Counted from the stretch's first letter, positions 22,896-32,120 are shown. The stretch is DNA of 64,000 bases from Roseobacter sp. SK209-2-6 (GCF_000169455.1 NZ_AAYC01000001.1:272001-336000), one strand, 5' to 3'. The notes: generated by a model from the sequence alone, not told the origin. Program-made: numbers and translations.

Positions 22896-23350
22896 AGGGG
22901 GGCAAGGATTCGGTGGTCGTTTGCCTCGGGGTGGTGTCTGCCACAATGAGCTTGGGGAATGGGGTCCACTCATTTTAGGCGCAGTTCGATGAGAGAAAGA
23001 GAATAACTGCCCCGTTCTGCCGCGCCTACAGGGTTGGCCACCAAAATTTGGCAATGCCGAAGGGATCATGAGCGACCGGGACGGCATGTGGAAGTCGGCG
23101 GTTTTACCGCTCCCAGAAGTGATGTGAAATGCATCTTTGATAGCGATTTTGTGACCGTAGCAGCGCTTCACTTTGCGATGTCTCCAACGCAATCTTCGCA
23201 GATGATTGATTGTGATCTGTCCTTTTGCAGGATGACCCGGCTCAGGCGGGTTGTGTCTTGACGCAAAAGGTGCCGAATTGCGCTCTTTGCGGAACCTGGG
23301 CTTGGCGTCTAACCTGATTAGGAGCTGTCGGTTTTTGGGAAATGACCTGA
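22896..23350. other. Decayed stretch, no gene recognised
   Basis: About 450 bases in which all frames are broken often. No similarity to the intact ghsB or to other features is visible. Most likely eroded prophage or host sequence. Confidence 0.4.
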
Positions 23351-24215
23351 CCCAGGCAAATACTGACTTCCCAATCCGGATGGATTGATCGCGCTCGCAC
23401 CGTTTTGTCCGCGGACGGTTTTGGGAGTTTTGTCCCAGGTATCGTCATTGCTCGAGGGGAGGGTAGCAGGGGCTGGGAGGAAGATTGTCGCGAGTACATC
23501 GATTATCTGATTGCTTCTTAGTAATTTTGCGGCGGTTGAAGCTCTCTTGGCGGAAGAGGGCGATGTTGCTGCAATTATCCTGGAGCGCTTGCAACGGATC
23601 ATCCCACCAGAGCTCGGCTATTTGCAGGGGCTGCATGATTTAGGTGGTCGATATGGTGTCCTGCTCATCTTTGATGAGATCGTCACCGGATTTCGAAGTG
23701 CCTATGGAGGTGCGCAGGAGCACTATGGCGTAACCTCCGACATCTGCACCCTGGGCAAAACCATTGGGGGTGGGTCTCCTTCGGGGGCGTTGGGCGCCAG
23801 CACTGAGATTATGTAGCATTTCGACAGATCTGCTGTCGGGGTGGATAAATGGCTCACGCAGCACGGTACATTATCAGGGAACCCAGTTGCCGCAGCGGCA
23901 GGGTTGAAAACACTGGAGATCCTGCGCCGGGAAGGCAGTTTTGATCAGCTCAGGCAGACTGGTAGGTCGCTGCAGGAGATGCAAAGCGAAGAGCTGAACA
24001 AAGCAGGTGTTCCGCTTCAAATCTGTGGCGATGAGACATTGTTTGATGTTTTCTTCACCAAGGCCAACTGCCGGGACTATCGCTCTGCTCAGCATGACGA
24101 TCCCAACGTGAACGGGCGTTACAACGCCAGTTTGCGGCGCAACGGCATATTCAAATCACCGGGTAAGCTCTATCCTTGCTTGGCGCATACTCAACAGGAC
24201 CTTGACCAAACCAGA
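23351..24215 (+). pseudogene. Decayed class III aminotransferase (glutamate-1-semialdehyde aminomutase-like)
   Basis: Three pieces are readable. At about 23381-23519, RARTVLSADGFGSFVPGIVIARGEG...WEEDCREYIDYL matches the N-terminal part of this PLP enzyme family. From 23511 in another frame, AAIILERLQRIIPPELGYLQGLHDLGGRYGVLLIFDEIVTGFR matches the middle (DE-VTGFR is the PLP-binding aspartate region), and GKTIGGGSPSGA follows where the catalytic lysine lies. From 23817 in the same frame after an in-frame TAG (23814-23816), WLTQHGTLSGNPVAAAAGLKTL continues. So there is an internal deletion with frame change near 23510-23520 and one amber stop. Confidence 0.82.
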
Positions 24216-24217
24216 GA

Positions 24218-24239
24218 GGGAGCGCCACGGGGCGCTCCC
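24218..24239. other. GC-rich hairpin behind the pseudogene
   Basis: GGGAGCGCC and GGCGCTCCC form a perfect 9-bp stem with loop ACGG. Neither side has a T-run, so it is not a clear terminator. It sits between the pseudogene and the convergent glycosyltransferase. Confidence 0.5.
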
Positions 24240-24300
24240 AGGTTGCAGGTGCTGAAAGGAAGCCAAGTCAAATTTTCTCTTTTCGGCCTCCATCTGTTGT

Positions 24301-26517
24301 TTAGCCTGCGCGAAGCCCCTGCGAGGCCTCCATTGATTGACCTAGCGCAGCAGCCGGAGGCATGGGAGTCTCTAGGGGCGCAGCTGGGACATCGATATGC
24401 GCAGGTGTTTGACCTTTGAGAGACCGCTCAAAGGCAAGGTCAAACCCTTTTTCCAGGTCGCGTGCAAAGCGATCTGTGTCAAAGAGGGGGGAATTCAAGC
24501 GATTGCGATAGAGTTTCCCACGGATTTTAGCCATGGCTTCCGTATCGTGAGCCAACTCCAATGCGCGTTTTTCATAGTCGGCTTCTGATGTTGCGATCAT
24601 TTCTGGCAGGCCTACTGCATGGAGCAGGCTTGCTCCGACGCGCGCGGCGAATTGCTTGCCTGGCAAGGTCAAAATTGGCACCCCGGCCCATAGCGCGTCG
24701 CTGCCTGTTGTGTGGGCATTCACGGTAAAACTGTCCAAGAAAAGATCTGCCACCTGTTGCCGCGCCAGATGCTCCGCCTGTGGGAGAGGTGGTGCGAAAA
24801 TCAAACGTGAAGCATCAATGCCGCGTTTCTCGGCCTCCTGTCTGAAGTTCTCAGTGGAGGATTGGCTGGTTTGCAGCAGCCAAAGAACACTTCCATCGGT
24901 CTGTGCCAGAAGGCGCATCCAGATGTCGAACTCGCGTGGGGTAATCTTGTAACTGTTGTTGAAGGAACAGAAAACAAATCCATCGTCTGGTAGGCCGCAG
25001 TCTGCGCGAGTGTATTGCTTATCCGAAATGGTGCGGCTGTTGTCATTGGCCTGATAGCTATTTGGCATCCGGATCAGATGCTCTTCAAAGAAGCGCTCAC
25101 TTCCGGGCGGGCATGTTTTGTGATCGCCGATGAAGTAGTCAAATGCGGTGGAGCCTGATGTTGCAGGGAAGCCAAGATAGGAGATTTGGATCCCCGCCAA
25201 GCGATGTGCGAACAGATGGGATTTATTGTTCCCGGTGAACCCTTTCAGGTCAATCGCAATATCTAGTTTATCAGCCTTCACCTGCTCCAGGATTGCTGCT
25301 TCCTGTGTAGTGCTGATATCGCGGAAACAGGTCACAGCATCCTGCACGCGCTTGCGGATCGCATCCGCTGGGGCAGCATCGTAGGAGTAGGCGTAGATCT
25401 CAAAGCGGGCCTTGTCATGCGCAGCAAAAAGCCCCCCCATCAGGTGCATGGTTGCATGCCGATGAAAGTCGGAAGAAAAGTACCCAATACGCAGCTTTTT
25501 CGGACGCTCATGATGGTTGCAGGGAGGAGCCGGTTCGACGGCAGGGAAACGCTCATTTGCATAGGCCTGAATGCGAAGCCGTAACAGATCGGGGTTGTCT
25601 TCCAGGTTAAGGGCCGTGAAGGCAGGAATAGAGCAGCCCGTCAGGCCAAGATGACGTCGGCACTCCTGGTATTCCTGCAGCCAGCGCCAATCGTTGATCT
25701 GGGCCAGCGCATCAAGACGACATGCTCTGGTTCTGTCATCAGCGGGGTTCTCTTGCAAGATTGCATCAAAGCGCTCAATGGCGAGTTCCTTTTCACCTGC
25801 CGACGATTGCAATTGCGCAAGGTTATAGTGTGCCTGTGTCAGGTTCGGATCTAGTGAAATTGCCTTTTCAAAAAGCGTCTTGGCCCTTGTGGCCTGACCG
25901 GTCTTCAACACAGCACTGCCCAGATTAAAGGCGATCAAAGCGTTTTGTGGGGCCTTGGCTCTTGCGGTTTCCAGTAGCGGCAGCGCTTCGGAAATTCTGC
26001 CGAGGTTTACATAGGTATTCGCCAGATTGTTCAGGCTATTGACGTGCTCTGGATCCAGAGAAATCGCCTTTTTGTAGAGCGCAATAGCATTATCGATCTG
26101 GGATTGCTCTTGGTAGACATCCCCCAGGGCTGAATAGGGATTGGGAGAGCGTGGCGCCAGCTCGCAGGCCTTGTTCAAGCAGGTCGCGGCCTCGTTTAAG
26201 TTCCCAGCCTGCAGATGGCATCTGCCCAGCATTTCCCACAGGAAAGGGGAATGCCGGAAGCCGTTCAAGAGGGAGGCGCAGCTGGTGCCAACTTCTGCAT
26301 GCTGGCCGGCATTGTACTTGGTTTTCAGCGTATCCATTTGCTCTTGGGAGGGGTTTTGCATTTCACTAATACGGTTTTGCAAAACATCGAGCGCCGAACG
26401 CGCGCGCGTGTTCCTTGGAAACTTCTTTAAGATGTCGCGGTAAACTTCCGCTGCATCCTCAAACCTATTGTCCCGTTCAAGGCGATTGGCTTTGTTGATA
26501 GATGAGGCGATGGTCAT
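24301..26517 (-). CDS. TPR protein with GT41 (O-GlcNAc transferase/SPINDLY-type) glycosyltransferase domain
   Basis: A 738-residue protein. Residues 1-270 hold TPR repeats (for example AATCLNKACELAPRSPNPYSALGDVYQEQ, AIALYKKAISLDPEHVNSLNNLANTYVNLG). Residues about 340-700 are a GT41 domain: LRIGYFSSDFHRHATMHLM, IDLKGFTGNNKSHLFAHRLAGIQISYLGFPATSG, FCSFNNSYKITPREFDIWMRLL, and HTTGSDALWAGVPILTLPGKQFAARVGASLL, which covers the nucleotide-sugar binding part. Such enzymes attach a sugar (GlcNAc or fucose in known cases) to proteins. The acceptor here is unknown. It is divergent from the GSCFA/SGNH pair, with which it may form a glycan modification group. Confidence 0.9.
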   Translation of the reverse strand: MTIASSINKANRLERDNRFEDAAEVYRDILKKFPRNTRARSALDVLQNRISEMQNPSQEQMDTLKTKYNAGQHAEVGTSCASLLNGFRHSPFLWEMLGRCHLQAGNLNEAATCLNKACELAPRSPNPYSALGDVYQEQSQIDNAIALYKKAISLDPEHVNSLNNLANTYVNLGRISEALPLLETARAKAPQNALIAFNLGSAVLKTGQATRAKTLFEKAISLDPNLTQAHYNLAQLQSSAGEKELAIERFDAILQENPADDRTRACRLDALAQINDWRWLQEYQECRRHLGLTGCSIPAFTALNLEDNPDLLRLRIQAYANERFPAVEPAPPCNHHERPKKLRIGYFSSDFHRHATMHLMGGLFAAHDKARFEIYAYSYDAAPADAIRKRVQDAVTCFRDISTTQEAAILEQVKADKLDIAIDLKGFTGNNKSHLFAHRLAGIQISYLGFPATSGSTAFDYFIGDHKTCPPGSERFFEEHLIRMPNSYQANDNSRTISDKQYTRADCGLPDDGFVFCSFNNSYKITPREFDIWMRLLAQTDGSVLWLLQTSQSSTENFRQEAEKRGIDASRLIFAPPLPQAEHLARQQVADLFLDSFTVNAHTTGSDALWAGVPILTLPGKQFAARVGASLLHAVGLPEMIATSEADYEKRALELAHDTEAMAKIRGKLYRNRLNSPLFDTDRFARDLEKGFDLAFERSLKGQTPAHIDVPAAPLETPMPPAAALGQSMEASQGLRAG

Positions 26518-26753
26518 GGAATCCTATCTCACTTCGCGCTGTTGAAGGCAGACTTCGTTCTGAAGCTGAAAGCCCTTTTGAAAAACGCTAATCGAAGGGA
26601 ATTAAAATAGAGTTGCCTCAAATTTGAGGTGTTGCTGTTTAACGCTGCATTACCGCTTCATGAGATAAGACCCGCCACAGCCCTCCAAGAGATGGAATTG
26701 TCTTTTTCTGTCATGGGGCCTAGGCTGAAACAAAAGAGCAAGGGCAAGTAAAT

Positions 26754-27827
26754 ATGAGCGAGCGACCCACAAACCCCTATGCCAATCTGCCTGAAACAGC
26801 CTTTTGGAAAAGCGCTGTTGCGGCCTGCAATCCGCTTGAAATCTCTGGGCTTTGGCGGCCAAAGTTTCCAGTGCCGCGCAGGCACAAGGTCATTACCGCC
26901 GGGTCCTGTTTTGCCCAGCATTTTAGCCGTGCATTGGTCGCGCGGGGTCACAACTGGCTGGACGCAGAGCCAGCCCCCAAATTGCTGAGTGAGGATCAGG
27001 CGCGTGACTATAACTACGGGATTTTCTCGTTCCGGACTGGCAATATATATACGGCTCGGATGCTGCGGCAATGGCTGGGATATGCTTTTGGAGAGGCCGA
27101 GGCGCCAGAGGAAATCTGGAAAAATGAGGGGCGGGTTATGGACCCGTTGCGCCCCGCGATTGAGCCTGGAGGTTTTGCTTCTGAGGCGGAATTGCTGGCC
27201 TCTCGCGATGCGGTTCTCGCGGCCATTCGTAATGCAATCACCCAGGCGGACATATTTGTCTTCACAATGGGTTTGACTGAATCCTGGCGCAATCGCGAGA
27301 CAGGTCTGGAGTATGCGCTTTGTCCTGGCACGGTCGGCGGCCAATTCGACAAAGACCAGCATGTTTTTGTCAATCAAGGGTTCTCGACCATTCGACGTGA
27401 CATGCGGGCCTGTCTGGAGATCCTAAGAGCGGCCAATCCCGGATTGCGTGTCTTGTTGACGGTCTCTCCAGTGCCGCTGACGGCAACGGCAACAGACAAA
27501 CATGTGTTGACCGCAACCAGCTATTCCAAATCTGTGCTTAGGGCGGTTGCGGGTGAATTGGCGGATGATCATGATGACGTGGACTACTTCCCATCTTATG
27601 AAATCATCACCCATCCAGCTTATCGAGGAATGTTCTACGCGCCCAACCAGCGCAGCGTCGTTCCGCAGGGGGTGAACCACGTGATGGAGAGCTTTTTCGC
27701 CTGCCAGCATGCAGCCTTTCCGAGACTTGCGCGGCAAGCGGCTAAGAGCGGGGCAAAGCGTCAGGGGGGGAGCGCGAGTTCGCGCGCAGTTAAATGTGAA
27801 GAGGAATTCCTGGATGCCTTTGGATAG
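26754..27827 (+). CDS. GSCFA domain protein
   Basis: A 357-residue protein. The signature VITAGSCFAQHFSRAL is at residues about 45-60, then YNYGIFSFRTGNIYTARMLRQWL, FVFTMGLTESW and LLTVSPVPLTATATDKHVLTA, all typical of GSCFA proteins. They are related to the SGNH/GDSL fold, and gene context elsewhere suggests a role in polysaccharide or capsule modification (known only in part). The C-terminal 40 residues are basic and low complexity (KSGAKRQGGSASSRAVK). The ATG at 26754 has the weak upstream AGGGCAAG. The stop overlaps the next gene by 14 bases. Confidence 0.88.
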   Translation: MSERPTNPYANLPETAFWKSAVAACNPLEISGLWRPKFPVPRRHKVITAGSCFAQHFSRALVARGHNWLDAEPAPKLLSEDQARDYNYGIFSFRTGNIYTARMLRQWLGYAFGEAEAPEEIWKNEGRVMDPLRPAIEPGGFASEAELLASRDAVLAAIRNAITQADIFVFTMGLTESWRNRETGLEYALCPGTVGGQFDKDQHVFVNQGFSTIRRDMRACLEILRAANPGLRVLLTVSPVPLTATATDKHVLTATSYSKSVLRAVAGELADDHDDVDYFPSYEIITHPAYRGMFYAPNQRSVVPQGVNHVMESFFACQHAAFPRLARQAAKSGAKRQGGSASSRAVKCEEEFLDAFG

Positions 27828-28560
27828 GACGTTTCAGTTCTGCGTGTATGGAGACAGCCATATCGCCTGCATCAAGAATGCTGTGGACGAAGATCGGGTG
27901 GATCTCACGGGTGTTGATTTGGAGTTCTGGGGGGCAGCAGGCCCTCGGTTCCGGGATCTCCATTTTGTTGATGGGAGAATCACGCCAACTTCGCCCGAAG
28001 CAGAGAGATATCTGGAGGTCATAAATTTTGAGGGGCGGAAGGAACTCTCGCCAACGGATTTTGAAGCCTATCTCTTTATGGGGTGCCGTCTCAGGGCTTC
28101 GGAGTTTTTGGTCCCTATTCTCCGGGGGCATTCTGATGCGACTGCTTTTGTGTCCAGCGCGGTTCGGGCCACTATGTTGCATCGCTGGTTGGAGGGGTGC
28201 CGGTCCTACCGTGTCGCGCGGGAATTCGCAAAGAAAAGGCCGGTGCTTTTTGCGCCTGCGGGGTTTTTGAACGACCGGCTCATCAAGGAAGATGAGGTGC
28301 AGGCAACGATCAACACTGGCGCCACGCTGGAACAAAGGGCAGAGTTGTGGCGTGAGGTGGAAGCGGCGATGGCACAGGATGGTGTAACGCTCTTGGCGCA
28401 GCCCGAGGAAACCGTGACCCGGGGTGCCTTGACTCACATTGACTATGCCGCCAAGTCTGAAGCCGTGGATGGCGACACTGTTCACAAGAATGGTGCCTAT
28501 GGTGCCTTGATCCTGAATGCCGCAATTTCAAGGGCGAAAGCTGCAAGGATCACAGCCTAG
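27814..28560 (+). CDS. SGNH-like protein of unknown function
   Basis: A 248-residue protein. I chose the ATG at 27814 because GAGGAA is 8 bases upstream and the conserved part starts there; it overlaps the GSCFA gene. The N-terminus FQFCVYGDSHIACIKNAV has a GDSH motif as in block I of SGNH hydrolases, and late residues VHKNGAYGALIL could supply the histidine (inference). No clear GxND block is visible. With the GSCFA gene it forms an overlapping pair probably acting on the same substrate, perhaps an acylated surface glycan. Confidence 0.6.
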   Translation: MPLDRTFQFCVYGDSHIACIKNAVDEDRVDLTGVDLEFWGAAGPRFRDLHFVDGRITPTSPEAERYLEVINFEGRKELSPTDFEAYLFMGCRLRASEFLVPILRGHSDATAFVSSAVRATMLHRWLEGCRSYRVAREFAKKRPVLFAPAGFLNDRLIKEDEVQATINTGATLEQRAELWREVEAAMAQDGVTLLAQPEETVTRGALTHIDYAAKSEAVDGDTVHKNGAYGALILNAAISRAKAARITA

Positions 28561-28626
28561 GACTTGAAATAAGTTGGTTTGGGCGTTAAATGCCGCAGAC
28601 CCTGCAAGCAGAAAGACATTAGGCAC

Positions 28627-28824
28627 ATGGCCACCATCAATCCTGTCCAGTTCATCCAGCAAGTACGCGCCGAAGTGAGCAAGGTCGTCTGGCCGACCCG
28701 CCGTGAGGTGCTGCTTACGACTGTGATGGTCTTTATCATGGCTGCACTGACCGCGGTTTTCTTTGCCCTGGTGGATTTGCTTATCCGTTTTGGCCTGCAA
28801 GGACTCTTGGGTATGTTTGGCTAA
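28627..28824 (+). CDS. secE: Preprotein translocase subunit SecE
   Basis: A 65-residue protein. The short bacterial SecE form has the amphipathic helix FIQQVRAEVSKVVWPTRREVLLTTVMVFIMAALTAVFFALVDLLI; VVWPTRREV is the family mark, followed by one membrane helix. It stabilises SecY in the inner membrane. I chose the ATG at 28627 over the upstream in-frame one at 28579 because the conserved part starts directly. nusG follows as usual. The expected tRNA-Trp upstream is absent here. Confidence 0.95.
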   Translation: MATINPVQFIQQVRAEVSKVVWPTRREVLLTTVMVFIMAALTAVFFALVDLLIRFGLQGLLGMFG

Positions 28825-28832
28825 GGGCTTCT

Positions 28833-28931
28833 TCCGTCGGGAGGCTGCTTCCTGACGGACACCAAGCCAAAACCCCTTTCAAGCTCTTGATCTTAGGTCT
28901 TGGGGGGGGTAGGTCACCCAGAAGATCTAAG
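28833..28931 (+). promoter_or_regulatory. Structured secE-nusG spacer
   Basis: Two dyads: TCCGTC...GACGGA (28833-28859), and a longer imperfect one in which CTTAGGTCTTGGG (from 28892) faces CCCAGAAGATCTAAG (to 28931), with an eight-G run in the loop side. No T-tract follows either, so they are more likely leader or processing structures than terminators. Confidence 0.4.
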
Positions 28932-29066
28932 TTAGGCGTGCGGCGAATCAAGTTGCGCGCCGATTTTTGTTCAGAAGCGATGCCCGCTGCGGTATGTCAG
29001 TTGAAGAACAGGTATTCATGAAAGGCGGCGCCTCTCGCGCCCGGCAAAACAAGGACGGTCAAGTTC

Positions 29067-29600
29067 ATGGCGAAACGGTGGTATTCGGTCAGCGTTCTTT
29101 CGAACTTCGAAAAGAAAATCGCAGAGCAGATCCGCACCTCGGTTGCCGAGCAGGGTCTTGAGGACGAGATCGATGAGGTTCTGGTTCCCACCGAAGAGGT
29201 GATCGAGATCCGCCGTGGCAAGAAGGTCTCGACTGAGCGCCGCTTTATGCCCGGCTATGTACTGGTGCACATGGAGATGTCGGACCGCGGCTATCACCTG
29301 ATCTCCTCGATCAACCGCGTCACCGGTTTCCTGGGTCCGCAGGGCCGCCCGATGCCGATGCGCGATGCAGAGGTGCAGGGCATTCTGGGTCGCGTCCAGG
29401 AAGGCGAAGAAGCGCCGCGCACCCTCATCTCCTTTGAGGTGGGTGAAAAGGTCAAGGTCAACGATGGTCCGTTCGAGGACTTCGACGGCATGGTTGAGGG
29501 CGTCGATGATGAGAATCAGAAGCTGAAGGTGACTGTTTCCATTTTTGGGCGAGAAACTCCGGTGGAGTTGGATTTCACCCAGGTGACGAAACAATCATAG
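29067..29600 (+). CDS. nusG: Transcription termination/antitermination factor NusG
   Basis: A 177-residue protein. The NGN domain opens with [19 protein letters not shown] and contains [11 protein letters not shown] and RVTGFLG; the KOW domain at the end has [46 protein letters not shown]. NusG binds RNA polymerase and links it to Rho and to the ribosome. The length is normal for alphaproteobacteria. A terminator follows at once, so in this genome nusG is not cotranscribed with rplK to a great extent. Confidence 0.97.
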   Translation: MAKRWYSVSVLSNFEKKIAEQIRTSVAEQGLEDEIDEVLVPTEEVIEIRRGKKVSTERRFMPGYVLVHMEMSDRGYHLISSINRVTGFLGPQGRPMPMRDAEVQGILGRVQEGEEAPRTLISFEVGEKVKVNDGPFEDFDGMVEGVDDENQKLKVTVSIFGRETPVELDFTQVTKQS

Positions 29601-29630
29601 CTCACTCTCTTTTCCGTGAACAGATTTTGC

Positions 29631-29660
29631 GCCGCGATGCCTTGGTATCGCGGCTTTTCT
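29631..29660 (+). terminator. Intrinsic terminator after nusG
   Basis: GCCGCGAT, GCCTTGGT loop, ATCGCGGC, then TTTTCTTTTT. The stem is perfect (8 bp) and the T-tract strong. Confidence 0.9.
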
Positions 29661-29922
29661 TTTTCCTTTTCCTAATAGTGGGAAAGAGATGGGTTTTTTC
29701 TTAAAAGGCCAACAATATCTGGTCGTTTTGCGCGCGATTGCCGATTTCCTGGGGACAAAGCCGGGCGGGTAGTTCGTGGAAACTCCCTAGGTGCTGAAAA
29801 CTGAGTGGGCTGAGGGGCGTTGACAGAAAGAGGTGCGCCTTAGATAAGCTCACGCGTTGACTTAAAGTTAACAAATCTTGAATTTAGCGATTGTTCCGTT
29901 AGGCAATATCTGGAGTGGGAAG

Positions 29923-30591
29923 ATGAAAACCTTTTTCGCGGCCTGTGCAGCCGCATTTATCGGTACGCAGGCATCAGCAACAACATATGACTTCAACGAT
30001 CAGACCTTGCCGTCGATCTTTGATTCTGCCAGCGGGTTTGGCTTCCGAACAGAATCCGGTAACCCATCAAATGCCGCCCTGTCATTCACCGGCGGAGGTT
30101 CCACGGTTGGAACAACCCCTGCTGGTGTGAATACTCTGCATACAGGTGGGCAGTTGCGTCACGCCACGACCGGCGCTTTGAACCTTTCTTCAACCGCGAG
30201 CATCTCCTTTGATTTCCTGTTCGGAACAAGCGGATCTACTCCCTACGGATCCTTTGAAAATGCTGATGGAAGCGAAGACTTCATCGTTGCCTATTCTGTA
30301 GACGGTGGCAGCACATTTGCAGAATTCTTCCGCATCGATACTGAAGACAACACCTATCACGGCGACCTCGCAACTGCAGTGGTGGCACTTCCTGGGGCAG
30401 CTCAGACTGGCTCTACATTGTTGTCTTTCCTGCAGGTGCGGAACAGTGGGAGTGCATATGATCATTGGGCGCTCGACAATGTGACCTTGTCTGTTGCTGC
30501 GGTACCGCTGCCTGCCGGTCTGCCGCTTCTTCTAACCGCTCTGGGTGGTGCAGCTCTGCTGCGCAACCGTCGCAAACAGAAAGCGGCTTGA
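29923..30591 (+). CDS. Secreted VPLPA-CTERM sorting-domain protein
   Basis: A 222-residue protein. A signal peptide (MKTFFAACAAAFIGTQASA) is followed by a beta-rich body (SISFDFLFGTSGSTPYGSFENADGSEDFIVAYSVDGGSTFAEF..., DHWALDNVTLSV) and a C-terminal sorting tag: VPLPAGLPLLLTALGGAALL with RNRRK after the membrane part. This three-part tail is the VPLPA-CTERM signal recognised by an exosortase (XrtD class) in Roseobacter-group bacteria (established). The mature protein is probably exposed in the outer layer or exopolysaccharide. GGAGTGGGAAG is directly before the ATG at 29923. It stands alone between two terminators, an insertion into the nusG-rplK interval. Confidence 0.88.
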   Translation: MKTFFAACAAAFIGTQASATTYDFNDQTLPSIFDSASGFGFRTESGNPSNAALSFTGGGSTVGTTPAGVNTLHTGGQLRHATTGALNLSSTASISFDFLFGTSGSTPYGSFENADGSEDFIVAYSVDGGSTFAEFFRIDTEDNTYHGDLATAVVALPGAAQTGSTLLSFLQVRNSGSAYDHWALDNVTLSVAAVPLPAGLPLLLTALGGAALLRNRRKQKAA

Positions 30592-30648
30592 TAGCTGGAT
30601 AGAACACCTGGCGCATTTGTTGCGCGAGATGGTTCTAGATGAAAACCA

Positions 30649-30684
30649 AGGGGTGCCGGGGAATTCTGGCGCCTCTTTGCTTTG
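30649..30684 (+). terminator. Terminator candidate after the VPLPA-CTERM gene
   Basis: AGGGGTGCC / GGCGCCTCT pair over 9 positions with two G-U pairs, followed by TTGCTTTGG. The tract is only partly T-rich. Confidence 0.5.
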
Positions 30685-30971
30685 GCCTAGTACGGATTTG
30701 AATTGAGGTTCTGCCAATCTGTCCATGCCTTTTTCTTTAAGGCTGTACTGCTGCATTGGGGCGCCTAGAAAGAAGGCGATGTTGTGAAGGCGGAATCCCC
30801 TTATTAATAGGGTATTTCGCTTGCCAAAGCCTTTGATCACCTGTACATGCCGCCTCTATCGTCTTAGGGCGAGATTCTCTCGTGGGAGATCAAGGGATCG
30901 CGATCCTGAAATCCGACCACGCAACATTCTCCGGGCAGGACGCGTCCCGCCCTCGTTGAAAGGACAACCAA
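30685..30971. other. rplK upstream region
   Basis: About 290 bases without a gene, ahead of rplK. A promoter for rplKA must lie here because nusG and the VPLPA-CTERM gene are closed by terminators. Candidate boxes such as TTGCCA-17-TACATG around 30820-30850 are visible, but the match is weak. Confidence 0.35.
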
Positions 30972-31397
30972 ATGGCTAAGAAGCTTGTTGGTTCGATGAA
31001 GCTGCAGGTTCCTGCAGGTCAGGCAAACCCCTCCCCGCCAGTGGGCCCGGCTCTGGGTCAGCGCGGCATCAACATCATGGAATTCTGCAAGGCGTTCAAC
31101 GCCAAGACCGCAGACATGGAGCCAGGCGCACCTTGCCCAACCGTGATCACCTACTATCAGGATAAGTCCTTCACCATGGACATCAAGACGCCCCCTGCGT
31201 CTTACTACCTGAAGAAGGCTGCTAAGATTAAATCCGGCGCCAACAACCCGTCGCGTGAAACCGTTGGTTACGTCAGCCCCGCTCAGGTGAAAGAAATCGC
31301 CGAAGCGAAGATGAAAGATCTGAACGCCAACGACATCGAAGCGGCTATGCAGATCATCCTGGGCTCTGCCCGCTCCATGGGCATCGAGGTGAAGTAA
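30972..31397 (+). CDS. rplK: 50S ribosomal protein L11
   Basis: A 141-residue protein of normal length. The N-terminal domain has the proline-rich [35 protein letters not shown] and the C-terminal rRNA-binding domain has [16 protein letters not shown] and [27 protein letters not shown]. It forms the GTPase-associated centre with L10/L12 and binds 23S rRNA. It ends one base before the rplA start. Confidence 0.98.
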   Translation: MAKKLVGSMKLQVPAGQANPSPPVGPALGQRGINIMEFCKAFNAKTADMEPGAPCPTVITYYQDKSFTMDIKTPPASYYLKKAAKIKSGANNPSRETVGYVSPAQVKEIAEAKMKDLNANDIEAAMQIILGSARSMGIEVK

Positions 31398-31398
31398 G

Positions 31399-32096
31399 AT
31401 GGCAAAGCTCGGAAAACGTACCCGCGCCGCGCGCGAAGCCTTCGCTGGCAAAGCTGACCTGACCGTTGAAGAAGCAGTTGCACTGGTGAAATCCTACGCA
31501 ACCTCCAAATTCGACGAGACCGTTGAATCGCCATGAACCTGGGCGTTGACACCCGTCACGCAGACCAGATGGTGCGCGGCGTTGTTGGCCTGCCCAACGG
31601 AACCGGCAAAGCCATGCGCGTTGCTGTTTTTGCCCGTGGCGCTAAAGCTGACGAAGCAAAAGAAGCTGGTGCAGACGTGATCGGCGCAGAAGACCTGATG
31701 GAAGCCATCCAGGGCGGCAACATCGATTTCGATCGCTGCATCGCCACTCCTGACATGATGCCTGTCGTTGGTCGTCTGGGTAAGATCCTCGGCCCACGCA
31801 ACCTGATGCCAAACCCCAAAGTCGGTACCGTGACCATGGACGTGAAAGCGGCCGTGGAAGCTGCCAAGGGCGGTGAAGTTCAGTTCAAAGCTGAAAAAGG
31901 CGGCGTTGTACACGCAGGCGTCGGCAAAGCCTCCTTTGACGAAGCTAAGCTGGTCGAAAACGTCCGTGCCTTCATCAGCGCTGTGGCAAAGGCGAAGCCA
32001 TCGGGTGCCAAAGGTGCTTACATGAAGAAAATCGCGCTCTCCTCGACCATGGGTCCTGGCGTGACCGTCAGTGTTGACAACGCGGTTTCCGAATAA
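31399..32096 (+). pseudogene. rplA: 50S ribosomal protein L1, split by an apparent one-base deletion
   Basis: The ATG at 31399 opens MAKLGKRTRAAREAFAGKAD...[11 protein letters not shown], then reads S-P-stop (TGA 31534-31536). The next frame from 31533 continues [23 protein letters not shown] to a normal L1 end. L1 proteins read [17 protein letters not shown] here, so GTTGAATCGCC should be GTTGAAATCGCC: one A is missing at about 31525-31527. The result is a 45-codon piece and a 187-codon piece whose ATG overlaps the stop (ATGA). A sequencing or assembly error in the A-run is the simplest explanation; a true mutation would truncate L1, which is dispensable but costly in E. coli. Coupled re-initiation could make the second piece. 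Confidence 0.9.
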
Positions 32097-32120
32097 TCAT
32101 TCGGTACAGAGTTTTTCGAA

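Noticed and set aside
23511-23816. The 101-codon frame as a functional small protein
   Set aside because: It is a middle piece of an aminotransferase with no start signal and ends at an amber codon after which the family match goes on in the same frame.
24218-24239. Hairpin as a bidirectional terminator
   Set aside because: The stem is perfect but neither strand has a T-tract after it.
28561-28626. An intact tRNA-Trp just before secE
   Set aside because: No cloverleaf or CCA-ended tRNA sequence is present in this spacer; only the 3' fragment at 22121-22165 was found.
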